Below, piece after piece: positions 38,972-47,034 of a stretch of DNA of 64,000 nt (position 1 is the stretch's first letter; each line of letters starts with the position of its first letter). Origin of the DNA: Pantoea sp. alder81 (GTDB lineage: Bacteria; Pseudomonadota; Gammaproteobacteria; Enterobacterales; Enterobacteriaceae); the NCBI RefSeq assembly GCF_020179835.1, contig NZ_JAIUDA010000006.1, forward strand, positions 186,001-250,000. Direction: 5' to 3'. The translations under genes were made by a program, and so were the position numbers. The notes under the pieces were generated by a model, which was not told the DNA's origin, made no database searches, and saw only the letters and a list, made by a program, of their open reading frames with translations.

Positions 38972-40225
38972 ATGCCACGTCCACTGAACAACACCGAAAC
39001 GGCCCTGACCGCCGCCAATTTACTGCCACTGGCACAGCGTTATGCTGGTCCATTCTGGGCTTACGATGCCGCCATTATCCAGCAGCGTATTTCCCAGCTG
39101 AGCGCGTTTGACGTGGTGCGTTTCGCCCAGAAAGCCTGCTCGAATATTCATATTCTGCGCCTGATGCGTGCCGCGGGCGTCAAGGTCGACTCGGTGTCAC
39201 TGGGTGAAATTGAGCGCGCCCTGGCCGCCGGTTTCCAGCCGGGTGGCGAAGATATCGTGTTTACCGCTGACGTTTTCGATCAGCCGACGCTGGCACGTAT
39301 CGCCGAGCTAAAAGTGCCGGTCAACGCCGGTTCAGTGGATATGCTGCATCAGCTGGGTGCGGTTTCTGCGGGCCATAAAGTGTGGCTGCGTATTAACCCC
39401 GGTTTTGGCCACGGTCACAGCCAGAAAACCAACACCGGCGGCGAGAACAGCAAGCACGGCATCTGGCACAGCGATTTGCCACTGGCATTGGCAGCGATTC
39501 AGCAGCACGGCCTGAAACTGGTGGGCCTGCATATGCATATCGGTTCGGGTGTTGATTACGGCCATCTGCAGCAGGTGTGTGACGCGATGGTCGATCAGGT
39601 GATCGAATTTGGTCAGGATCTGGAAGCGATTTCAGCCGGCGGTGGCTTGTCGATTCCTTACCGTTTCGGCGAAGAATCTATTGATACCCAGCACTATTTC
39701 GGTTTGTGGAGTGGCGCACGTGACCGCATTGCGGCGCATCTTGGCCATCCGGTGAAACTGGAGATTGAACCGGGTCGTTTCCTGGTGGCGGAGTCTGGCG
39801 TGCTGGTGTCGCAGGTGCGTGCGGTTAAAGATATGGGCAGCCGTCACTTCGTGCTGGTGGATGCGGGCTTCAGCGATCTGATGCGTCCATCGATGTACGG
39901 CAGCTATCACCATATTTCCGTGCTGCCAGCCGATGGTCGCGCGCTGAGTGATGCAACCGTTGAGAGCGTGGTGGCCGGTCCGCTGTGCGAGTCGGGTGAT
40001 GTATTCACCCAACTGGAAGGCGGTAAAGTCGAAACCCGTGCGCTGCCTGCGACGCAGGTCGGTGATTATCTGGTGTTCCACGATACCGGCGCGTATGGCG
40101 CTTCAATGTCTTCCAACTACAACAGCCGTCCATTGATTCCGGAAGTGCTGTTTGAGAATGGCGCTCCGCGTGAAATTCGTCGCGCGCAGACGATTCAGGA
40201 GCTGCTGGCGCTGGAGCTGATGTGA
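38972..40225 (+). CDS. lysA: Diaminopimelate decarboxylase
   Basis: PLP enzyme converting meso-diaminopimelate to lysine, the last step of lysine synthesis. 417 residues (E. coli 420) from the ATG at 38972 with AGGAG seven bases upstream. PLP lysine is Lys54 (FAQKACSN). HIGSG and EPGRFLVAESG form the cofactor phosphate and active-site loops, and GPLCESGD carries the catalytic Cys. The stop overlaps the GTG start of the acetyltransferase gene. Confidence 0.97.
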   Translation: MPRPLNNTETALTAANLLPLAQRYAGPFWAYDAAIIQQRISQLSAFDVVRFAQKACSNIHILRLMRAAGVKVDSVSLGEIERALAAGFQPGGEDIVFTADVFDQPTLARIAELKVPVNAGSVDMLHQLGAVSAGHKVWLRINPGFGHGHSQKTNTGGENSKHGIWHSDLPLALAAIQQHGLKLVGLHMHIGSGVDYGHLQQVCDAMVDQVIEFGQDLEAISAGGGLSIPYRFGEESIDTQHYFGLWSGARDRIAAHLGHPVKLEIEPGRFLVAESGVLVSQVRAVKDMGSRHFVLVDAGFSDLMRPSMYGSYHHISVLPADGRALSDATVESVVAGPLCESGDVFTQLEGGKVETRALPATQVGDYLVFHDTGAYGASMSSNYNSRPLIPEVLFENGAPREIRRAQTIQELLALELM

Positions 40226-40674
40226 TCAAGATTGTTACGCTCAGCGAGGTGCCGCACCACGCCAGCCACATCACCGACTGGTTGTGGCAGGCGTTTGGTG
40301 AAGGGACGTCGCGAGAGTTTTACGACAGCATTGTGCGCAGCAGCCTGAACGGTGCCGAATATCCGGTGACCTTTGTGGCGCTGGATGGCGATGTGCCGTT
40401 GGGCACGGTGGGGTTCTGGCGCTGTGATCTGATCAGCCGTCAGGATCTCTATCCGTGGATCGCCGCGCTGTATGTGGATGAACATGCGCGCGGCAATGGC
40501 TTGAGCGAAGCGTTACAGCAGCATGTGTTGAATTATGCTCGCGAGCGCGGACATGAAAAACTGTGGCTGTGGTCAACGTTTGGCGGCTACTACGAGCGCT
40601 TTGGCTGGCAGTATCAGTGTGACGCGCTGGAGTTCCCGGATGTACGGGTGAAGGTCTATTCGCAGGCGTTATGA
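40222..40674 (+). CDS. GNAT family N-acetyltransferase
   Basis: 150 residues starting with GTG at 40222, overlapping the lysA stop by four bases. GNAT core: PWIAALYVDEHARGNGLSEALQQHVLNYA, where the R-x-x-G-x-G/A acetyl-CoA loop reads ARGNGLSEA. The coupling to lysA is not an E. coli feature. Substrate unknown; an amino-acid or polyamine amine is possible but unproven. Confidence 0.85.
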   Translation: MIKIVTLSEVPHHASHITDWLWQAFGEGTSREFYDSIVRSSLNGAEYPVTFVALDGDVPLGTVGFWRCDLISRQDLYPWIAALYVDEHARGNGLSEALQQHVLNYARERGHEKLWLWSTFGGYYERFGWQYQCDALEFPDVRVKVYSQAL

Positions 40675-40677
40675 CCC

Positions 40678-40697
40678 GGTGCGCATTAGTGCGCACC
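40678..40697. repeat. Half copy of the composite palindromic repeat
   Basis: GGTGCGCA - TTAG - TGCGCACC, a perfect 8-bp hairpin equal to the second half of the element. It fills the 29-bp gap between convergent GNAT and galR genes and may serve as their shared transcript end. Confidence 0.8.
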
Positions 40698-40703
40698 TGG
40701 ACA

Positions 40704-41705
40704 TCAACCCGGCCCGCTCACCGAATGCCTTCTCACCAGCGTCGGGCTAAACATATTGGTCACCTCCGGCATTTCCGTGCCGTTGGCTAACGCCAGCGCC
40801 AGCTGTGCCGCCTGCTGCGCCATGGTGACAATCGGGTAGCGCACCGTGGTCAGACGTGGACGCACATAGCGTGACACCAGCACATCATCAAAACCAATCA
40901 GCGACATCTCTTCCGGCACGCGAATACCGTTATCACTCAACACCGCCAGCGCGCCAGCCGCCATTGAATCGTTGTAACAGGCCACCGCCGTGAACTGCTT
41001 ACCGCGCCCCATCAATTCGGTCATCGCCTGCTCACCACCGACTTCATCCGGCTCGCCCCACGCCACTAAACGGTCGTTGGACGGCAAACCGTGCTCTTTC
41101 AGCGCATCGTAATAGCCCTGCAGGCGGTCTTCGGAGTCAGAAATTGGGTGGGTTGAGCAGATAAACGCGATCTGGGTATGGCCTTGCTGAATCAGATGGC
41201 GTGTCGCCAGCCAGGCACCGTAACGGTCATCCAGCGCGATGCAGCGCGATTCAAAGCCTTTCAGCAGGCGATTCAGCAACACCATGCCCGGCACCTGCTT
41301 CATCAGCACTTCCAGATCGGCGTCAGGAATTTTCTTGGCGTGCACCACCAGCGCATCACAGCGATGACGCATCAGCTGCTCAATCGCCTGACGCTCTTTT
41401 TGCTCAATGTGGTAACCGTTACCAATCAGGAGAAAGTTACCGGTTGCGCCTGCGACTTCATCAACCGCTTTCACCATCGCGCCAAAAAACGGGTCGGAAA
41501 CGTCACCCACCACCAGACCGAGGGTTTCGGTGGATTGCTGCGCCAGCGCGCGTGCATTGGCGTTCGGGTGATACTGTAACTGCTCCATTGCCTGGGTAAC
41601 GGCGAGGCGTGAACTCTCGCTGGCTTTGGGCGAATTATTGATGACGCGGGAAACGGTCGCGACCGATACCCCTGCCATACGGGCAACATCCTTAATGGTA
41701 GCCAT
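40704..41705 (-). CDS. galR: Galactose operon repressor GalR
   Basis: LacI-family repressor of gal genes, released by galactose. 333 residues from the ATG at 41705 (MATIKDVARMAG). HTH VSVATVSRVINNSPKAS, hinge NANARALAQQ, then the periplasmic-binding-like core ending FSPTLVRRHSVS. The C-terminus is about ten residues shorter than in E. coli GalR. The gene order galR-lysA-lysR is the E. coli order. An operator-like site lies at 41723-41738. Confidence 0.95.
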   Translation of the reverse strand: MATIKDVARMAGVSVATVSRVINNSPKASESSRLAVTQAMEQLQYHPNANARALAQQSTETLGLVVGDVSDPFFGAMVKAVDEVAGATGNFLLIGNGYHIEQKERQAIEQLMRHRCDALVVHAKKIPDADLEVLMKQVPGMVLLNRLLKGFESRCIALDDRYGAWLATRHLIQQGHTQIAFICSTHPISDSEDRLQGYYDALKEHGLPSNDRLVAWGEPDEVGGEQAMTELMGRGKQFTAVACYNDSMAAGALAVLSDNGIRVPEEMSLIGFDDVLVSRYVRPRLTTVRYPIVTMAQQAAQLALALANGTEMPEVTNMFSPTLVRRHSVSGPG

Positions 41706-41722
41706 GCGATTACTTGCATCCG

Positions 41723-41738
41723 GGAAAACGTTTACACA
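41723..41738. promoter_or_regulatory. Candidate GalR operator (autoregulation)
   Basis: On the minus strand GTGTAAACGTTTTCCC, close to the GalR/GalS consensus GTGNAANCGNTTNCAC; 18-33 bp upstream of the galR start. Confidence 0.65.
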
Positions 41739-41901
41739 TCTCACCAGTGTTACGGAAAACAGTACCTGTAGCAACCCGCGAGAATGCCAGCGCTGTCGCA
41801 AAAGCGCGGAAAATCAGACGCTCACAGCCAGACTTCAGCGCGCCAGGCCGGCATGTTATGCTGCCAGTACGATTCAGACCTGCCTGCCGGACCCAATAAT
41901 C

Positions 41902-44163
41902 ATGAAAACACGCGTGCCACACCTGGCGCACTGGGGCGCATTTACAGCCGTCACCGAAAACGACCGCCTGATTGGCTGCGAGCCCTTCTTCGCTGATGCC
42001 GACCCGTCGCCGATGCTCAATACCATCCCTGAGCTGGTTTATTCGGATAAGCGTATTCGCCAGCCGATGGTGCGCCGTTCGTGGTTGAAGTCGCGCGAAA
42101 ACAGCGATCGCACCCTGCGTGGACGCGAAGATTTCGTCGCGGTGGATTGGGATACTGCGCTGGATTTAGTGGCGGAAGAGAATCGCCGCGTGCGCGATCG
42201 CTACGGCGCATCAGGCATTTTTAACGGCTCTTATGGCTGGTCTTCGGCGGGACGCGTTAACCATGCGCGTACCCTGATCCGTCGTTTCTATTTTCAGGGC
42301 GGCGGCGGGGTGGATCAGCAGGGCAACTACAGCTGGGGTGCGGCACAATTCTTCCTGCCGTATGTGATTGGCACCTATATGCCGCTCACTGGCCGCGTCA
42401 CAGACTGGCCGAGCGTGGTGGAGCATGCCGACATCTTTATCGCCTTCGGTGGACTGGCGCTGAAAAATGGCCAGGTGGCGTCGGGCGGTGCCGGACAGCA
42501 CAGCCTGAAACCGGCGCTGGAGCAGCTCACGGCGAAGGGCACGCCGATCATCAACATCAGCCCGATGCGCGATGACTGCCCGGCGTTTGTGAATGCCGAG
42601 TGGATTCCGATTCGCCCGAATACCGATGTGGCGCTGATGCTGGCACTTGGCTTCGAAATCACCCGTCGCCACGCGCTGGATGAAAGCTTCCTCGCCAGCC
42701 ACTGCACCGGCTGGCCGCAGCTACGTGAATATCTGCTGGGCGAAAGCGATGGCATCGCCAAAACGCCGGAGTGGGCGAGTGCCATCACCGGCATTCCGGC
42801 GGCGCGTATCGCGTTACTGGCACAGCAGCTGATTGGCAAACGCAGCTTTATCACCTGTTCTTACTCGGTACAGCGCGCCCATCGCGGTGAGCAGCCGTAC
42901 TGGATGATGATTGCGCTCTCTTCGATGCTCGGTCAGCCGGGCTTACCGGGCGGCGGCTTCTCGTTTGGTCACGGGTCGATGAACAGCGTTGGCAACCCGC
43001 GTCAGGAAGGGCCCGCGCCGATGATGAGCACCGGACCGAATCCCGGCAACTTCTCGATTCCGGTCGCGCGCATCAGCGACATGCTGCTCAATCCCGGTCA
43101 GCCCTACAACTTCCAGGGCGAAACCCTGAATTATCCCGATATCCATCTGGTGCACTGGGCGGGTGGTAATCCGTTCCACCATCATCAGCAGCTCAACCGC
43201 TTAGTCGAAGGCTGGCAGCGCCCGGATACCGTGATCGTGCAGGATATCGTCTGGACGCCCGCGGCGCAGATGGCGGATATCGTATTGCCCGCCACCACCA
43301 CGCTGGAACGCAACGACATCGGCGGATCTTCACGCGATCGCTTTGTGTTTGCGATGCATCAGGCGGTTAAACCGCAGCATCAGGCGCGTAACGATTTCGA
43401 TATCTTTGCGGATATCGCCGATCGCCTCGGCTACCGTGAGGTGTTCACCGAAGGGCGCAACGAGATGCAGTGGATTGAGCACCTGTATCAGCAGTGTGCG
43501 GTGGCGCATGCGCGCAAAGATATCCACTTCCCGGAGTTTGGTGAATTCTGGGAGCGTGGCTTTGTTGAGATCCCGGAAGGCGGCAAGCCGTATGTGTTTA
43601 TGGATGACTTCCGCGCTAACCCGATCGCGCATCCGATCCAGACTGCCAGCGGCAAAATCGAGCTGTTCTGTCAGACCATCGCCGATTATCAGCTGGAGGA
43701 TTTTGCCGGACACCCCGAGTGGCGCGAGCCGCAGGAGTGGCTGGGCGCGCCGCTGAGCGAGGCGTTCCCGCTGCATATGATCTCGATTCAGCCCTCGGAT
43801 CGACTGCACAGCCAGATGGACGCCACCGCCACGGTGCAGGCAAATAAAACCGCCGGACGCGAAACCTTATATATGCATCCGCAGGACGCTGAGGCTCGCC
43901 AAATCGTCGATGGCGATGAGATTGAAGTCAGTAACGCACGTGGCCGCATGCTGGCCGGTGTGCGTCTCACTGATGGCTTAACACCCGGTGTGGTGATCAT
44001 CGCCACCGGTGCGTGGTTCGATCCCGGATTCGGCCGCGCCTGGCAGCCGTGGGACCGCGCAGGCAACCCCAATGTGCTGACGCTGGACATCGGCACCTCA
44101 TCATTAACCCAGGGCCCTAACGCCATGAGTTGCCTGGTAGAAATCAAAAAACACCTGATGTGA
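41902..44163 (+). CDS. BisC/TorZ-like molybdopterin oxidoreductase
   Basis: 753 residues, DMSO-reductase family with bis-MGD cofactor. GSYGWSSAGR and the molybdenum-ligand serine (Ser144 in GNYSWGAAQ) match the BisC/TorA/DorA subgroup. There is no N-terminal Cys cluster and so no 4Fe-4S site, and no twin-arginine signal peptide. A cytosolic biotin- or methionine-sulfoxide reductase role like BisC is likely, but the exact substrate is open. Start at 41902 is by homology; the RBS is weak, and the frame runs open back to 41626 through galR. Divergent from galR. Confidence 0.82.
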   Translation: MKTRVPHLAHWGAFTAVTENDRLIGCEPFFADADPSPMLNTIPELVYSDKRIRQPMVRRSWLKSRENSDRTLRGREDFVAVDWDTALDLVAEENRRVRDRYGASGIFNGSYGWSSAGRVNHARTLIRRFYFQGGGGVDQQGNYSWGAAQFFLPYVIGTYMPLTGRVTDWPSVVEHADIFIAFGGLALKNGQVASGGAGQHSLKPALEQLTAKGTPIINISPMRDDCPAFVNAEWIPIRPNTDVALMLALGFEITRRHALDESFLASHCTGWPQLREYLLGESDGIAKTPEWASAITGIPAARIALLAQQLIGKRSFITCSYSVQRAHRGEQPYWMMIALSSMLGQPGLPGGGFSFGHGSMNSVGNPRQEGPAPMMSTGPNPGNFSIPVARISDMLLNPGQPYNFQGETLNYPDIHLVHWAGGNPFHHHQQLNRLVEGWQRPDTVIVQDIVWTPAAQMADIVLPATTTLERNDIGGSSRDRFVFAMHQAVKPQHQARNDFDIFADIADRLGYREVFTEGRNEMQWIEHLYQQCAVAHARKDIHFPEFGEFWERGFVEIPEGGKPYVFMDDFRANPIAHPIQTASGKIELFCQTIADYQLEDFAGHPEWREPQEWLGAPLSEAFPLHMISIQPSDRLHSQMDATATVQANKTAGRETLYMHPQDAEARQIVDGDEIEVSNARGRMLAGVRLTDGLTPGVVIIATGAWFDPGFGRAWQPWDRAGNPNVLTLDIGTSSLTQGPNAMSCLVEIKKHLM

Positions 44164-44189
44164 ATGGGGCGCTAACAATCTCACTGCTG

Positions 44190-44208
44190 GTTACATTTTG
44201 CGGGTAAC
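44190..44208 (+). promoter_or_regulatory. Possible OmpR site upstream of omrB
   Basis: GTTACATTTTGCGGGTAAC, an AT-rich OmpR-like tandem, about 53-71 bp before the sRNA start. E. coli omrA and omrB are OmpR-activated. A TGCTACAGT extended -10 is at 44246-44254, six bases before +1. Confidence 0.4.
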
Positions 44209-44260
44209 TGTTGCGTTTGAGAGATGGTTTCCCATCGTGCCACCTTGCTACAGTCAGGGT

Positions 44261-44336
44261 CCCAGAGGTATTGATGGGTGAACATCAAAAAGTTTTCTTG
44301 ATTACACCGACCTGCGCAGATGCGCAGGTTTTTTTT
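44261..44336 (+). ncRNA. omrB: sRNA OmrB
   Basis: 76 nt beginning CCCAGAGGTATTGATGGGTG, the conserved 5' seed region of OmrA/OmrB, and ending in the terminator CCTGCGCA-GA-TGCGCAGG plus eight T (44311-44336), identical to that of E. coli OmrB. TTACACC before the terminator also matches OmrB rather than OmrA. Hfq-dependent sRNA that represses outer-membrane and curli regulator mRNAs and ompR in enterobacteria. Located next to the galR side, as in E. coli. Confidence 0.9.
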
Positions 44337-44449
44337 GCCCGCACGTTTCGCTAACGAACTGATACACAGTTTTCCTGTCATCGCGTCGTACCTTTCTTTA
44401 TAACTGCAGTTAATAAGCCTGGATAACTCCTCTACCGCAGCGGAATGCT

Positions 44450-46180
44450 ATGCCCCCGATTAAAAAATTTCTGGGAAAAGACCAGATTAAAGCCCCGTTT
44501 AACCCTTTTCGTTTTCGCCTGATTTGTCTGGGTGTGTTGAGCTGCATGGTGTTGTTGCTGATCTTCGTTGGTGACCTGCAACTGATTAAGCATCCGATGC
44601 TGGAACATGAGGCCGATCAGCGTTCACTGCGCACCGTCACGCTGCCAACCAACCGTGGCACGTTACTCGATCGTGACGGCCAGGCCCTGGCGCTCAGCGT
44701 ACCGGCGCGCGATATCATTGCGGACCCAATGCGCGTGCTGGAAGCCAATCCCGACTTTACTAACGCGAAATGGACTTACCTCGCTTCGGCGCTGAATATG
44801 CGCCCGGAAGATCTGCGCGCGCAGATCACTGCCAATCCGAAGAAACGCTTCCTCTACCTTGGGCGCAAAATCGAGCTGGGCATCGCCAAAGACATTGCTG
44901 AACTGCACCTCAAGGGCGTGAGTTCGGTGTACAACGACAGCCGCTTCTACCCCATGAGTGAAGCCGCTGCGCCGTTGATCGGCATTGTGGGTGCGGACAG
45001 CAATGGTCTGAACGGGCTGGAAAAAGGTTTTGATCATGTGCTGCAAGGCGAGCCGGGCAAAGAGGTTTACCGCCAGGACAAAGAGGGCAACATCGTAGCG
45101 ATGCTGGATTACGATCCGCCGAAGCAGCCGCCAACGGTGCAGTTAAGTATCGATAAATTCGATCAATTCACGCTCTACAGTAAGCTGCGTGATGGCGTAC
45201 TGCTGAATAAAGCGGATTCCGGTGCGGCAGTTCTGATCAAGATCGATACTGGTGAAATTTTGGCGATGGCGTCTTATCCCTCGTTCAACCCGAACAATTA
45301 CGAAAACGCCACACCCGCCCAGATGCGTAACACGGCGATCAATGACAGCTACGAACCCGGCTCAACCGTTAAACCGCTGGTGGTGCTGGAAGGATTGGAG
45401 CGTCATTTGATCCGTCCTGACTCGGTGCTGGATACCTCGCCTTATACGGTTAATGGTCATTTGATTCGCGACGTGGGTCACTGGCCGCGCCTGACCGTCA
45501 CCGGCATCCTGCAAAAATCGAGTGATACCGGTGCTTCACACATTGCGTTAGCCATGCCCGCCGATGCGCTGGTGAAAACCTATCAGGCTTTTGGCCTCGG
45601 CAAACCGACCGGACTGGGGCTGACCGGTGAAAGCGTGGGGTATTTCCCGCTGCACCGTCAACGCTGGGCGGATATTGAACGTGCGACGTTTGCCTTTGGC
45701 TACGGTTTGCGTGTGACGCCGCTGCAGATCGCCCGTGAATACGCCACATTGGGCAGCTTCGGTGTTTACCGTCCGCTCTCCATCACCAAAGTGACACCGC
45801 CGGTGGTGGGCACCCAGGTGGCGAATCCGGTGACAGCTGAAACCGTGGTCCATATGATGGAGAGTGACGTACTGCCGGGGGGATCTGGCTTGCGTGCCAA
45901 CGTGCCGGGCTACCGTCTGGCCACCAAAACCGGTACCGCTGAAAAGATGGGGCCAACCGGCAAATATGATGGCGGCTATGTGAACTACACCGCCGGTGTT
46001 GCGCCTGCCAGCCACCCGGAAGTGGCGCTGGTGGTGCTGGTTAACCATCCCACCGCGGGCGACCACTTCGGGGGTACGGTGGCGGCACCGATATTCGGTA
46101 ATATCATGGGGCCGGTGCTGAAGCATATGAACATCGCGCCGGACGCCATTTACACGAAGCCACCTTCGGATAAATCTTAG
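44450..46180 (+). CDS. FtsI/PBP3 paralogue (PBP3SAL-like transpeptidase)
   Basis: 576 residues, class B penicillin-binding protein: short cytoplasmic tail, one transmembrane helix (about 24-43), a pedestal domain (RGTLLDRDGQALALS) and a transpeptidase domain with Ser305-Thr-Val-Lys308, Ser357-Ser-Asp359 and Lys493-Thr-Gly495. The second motif has Asp where FtsI has Asn. Not in a division/cell-wall cluster, so it is not the housekeeping ftsI. The closest described parallel I know is Salmonella PBP3SAL, an alternative division transpeptidase used at acid pH. It sits between the two Omr sRNA genes. Confidence 0.88.
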   Translation: MPPIKKFLGKDQIKAPFNPFRFRLICLGVLSCMVLLLIFVGDLQLIKHPMLEHEADQRSLRTVTLPTNRGTLLDRDGQALALSVPARDIIADPMRVLEANPDFTNAKWTYLASALNMRPEDLRAQITANPKKRFLYLGRKIELGIAKDIAELHLKGVSSVYNDSRFYPMSEAAAPLIGIVGADSNGLNGLEKGFDHVLQGEPGKEVYRQDKEGNIVAMLDYDPPKQPPTVQLSIDKFDQFTLYSKLRDGVLLNKADSGAAVLIKIDTGEILAMASYPSFNPNNYENATPAQMRNTAINDSYEPGSTVKPLVVLEGLERHLIRPDSVLDTSPYTVNGHLIRDVGHWPRLTVTGILQKSSDTGASHIALAMPADALVKTYQAFGLGKPTGLGLTGESVGYFPLHRQRWADIERATFAFGYGLRVTPLQIAREYATLGSFGVYRPLSITKVTPPVVGTQVANPVTAETVVHMMESDVLPGGSGLRANVPGYRLATKTGTAEKMGPTGKYDGGYVNYTAGVAPASHPEVALVVLVNHPTAGDHFGGTVAAPIFGNIMGPVLKHMNIAPDAIYTKPPSDKS

Positions 46181-46264
46181 TAAAATCAGGATGTAACTGT
46201 GCAGTCGTGCTTTTCACACCTCGTTGCATTTCGCCGAACTCCGTTGCGATTTGCGGCTGTTTTC

Positions 46265-46284
46265 TCGCCGGGCTTTCGGCGAGG
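46265..46284. repeat. Hairpin overlapping the omrA promoter
   Basis: CTCGCCG / CGGCGAG with a 6-base loop, ending 10 bases before the sRNA start and overlapping the expected -10 (GGATAAA, about 46284-46290). Confidence 0.5.
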
Positions 46285-46293
46285 ATAAAAGTC

Positions 46294-46402
46294 CCAGAGG
46301 TATTGATTGGTGTGAAGATCGGCTGCTGCGGCAGCGATACCTGTTCTCAGGTATTCACCCTGTTCGGTTGCACCGACCCACGCAGATGCGTGGGTTTTTT
46401 TT
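46294..46402 (+). ncRNA. omrA: sRNA OmrA (extended form)
   Basis: Begins CCCAGAGGTATTGATTGGTG, the OmrA/B seed, with TTGCACC before the terminator as in OmrA. Terminator CCCACGCA-GA-TGCGTGGG plus eight T (46377-46402). At 109 nt it is about 20 nt longer than E. coli OmrA; the extra part contains two stems, GCTGC/GCAGC and TACCTG/CAGGTA. Located on the aas side of omrB as in E. coli but separated from omrB by the PBP gene. Confidence 0.87.
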
Positions 46403-46605
46403 GCCTGAAATTCAGCTCTCAGCGAACTCGCTCACACCTCTTGTCTGAGTCTTAACACTTCCCCGCCAACATAAAAATATCTTGCCGTGTAACCTGTATG
46501 TAACGCACCGCGATGCCGCATTCCATTTCGGTTCGCCAGCCCCTTGCCGTGTTGGTAGCGCGGCTTTGGGGCGTTTTTTATTGTCCTTCGTTGAGGTTTG
46601 TCCCG

Positions 46606-46794
46606 ATGCCAAAAACCAAAGACCGAACGCCAAAAGGCGAGGGCCGCTCCTCGGCATTTCAGTTGCGTATTCATCCGGAGCTGCACGATCAACTGCGTGA
46701 AGTGACCGAGGATGAAAACATCACCTTATCCTGCTGGCTGAAAGATCTGGCGCGTCGCGAACTGCGTCGCCGGGGAATCGAACCGAAAGGATAA
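46606..46794 (+). CDS. Small ribbon-helix-helix (Arc/HicB-like) protein
   Basis: 62 residues, MPKTKDRTPKGEG followed by SSAFQLRIHPELHDQLREV and an amphipathic helix, the pattern of an RHH DNA-binding fold. Very basic at both ends. The frame extends upstream to 46513, but the ATG at 46606 begins the family-like part. No toxin gene is adjacent. It precedes the RND operon by 240 bp on the same strand and could be a regulator, but nothing in the sequence proves it. Confidence 0.6.
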   Translation: MPKTKDRTPKGEGRSSAFQLRIHPELHDQLREVTEDENITLSCWLKDLARRELRRRGIEPKG

Positions 46795-46798
46795 TCCT

Positions 46799-46852
46799 GT
46801 CGCCATAAAAGGGCGACCCTGCGTTTTTGTTGGGTGCGCTTTGATGTGCACC
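46799..46852. repeat. Composite palindromic repeat, degenerate copy
   Basis: GTCGCC / GGCGAC hairpin (46799-46817), then a TTTTTGTTGGG spacer and a decayed second hairpin GGTGC / GCACC (46833-46852). A further GCCAT-TT-ATGGC core lies at 46888-46899. Confidence 0.7.
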
Positions 46853-46893
46853 ATCGATAAAAACCCGCAAAAAGCTAAATTTCACAGCCATTT

Positions 46894-46912
46894 ATGGCAC
46901 GAAAGGTTTACC
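46894..46912 (+). promoter_or_regulatory. Candidate marbox upstream of the RND operon
   Basis: ATGGCACGAAAGGTTTACC agrees with the degenerate MarA/SoxS/Rob consensus AYNGCACNNWNNRYYAAAY except at two positions. It is followed by the perfect inverted repeat ATTTTCC-TTT-GGAAAAT (46913-46929) and a possible -10, TACAAT (46972-46977). Confidence 0.4.
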
Positions 46913-47034
46913 ATTTTCCTTTGGAAAATATATTTTACGCAACCTTAACAACCGCCACATAACTCCCTCCCTACAATGATTTTTTGAGTGTCATCACATC
47001 CGTGACTATCCCTCCTTCTATCCAGAGAAAAATT

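Noticed and set aside
46207..46455. 82- and 74-codon open frames over the omrA region
   Set aside because: They read through the sRNA promoter, seed and terminator; the RNA gene explains the conservation.
46945..46977. TTAACA and TACAAT as a sigma-70 promoter for the RND operon
   Set aside because: The spacer would be 21 bp, too long; the -10 alone is kept as a possibility.
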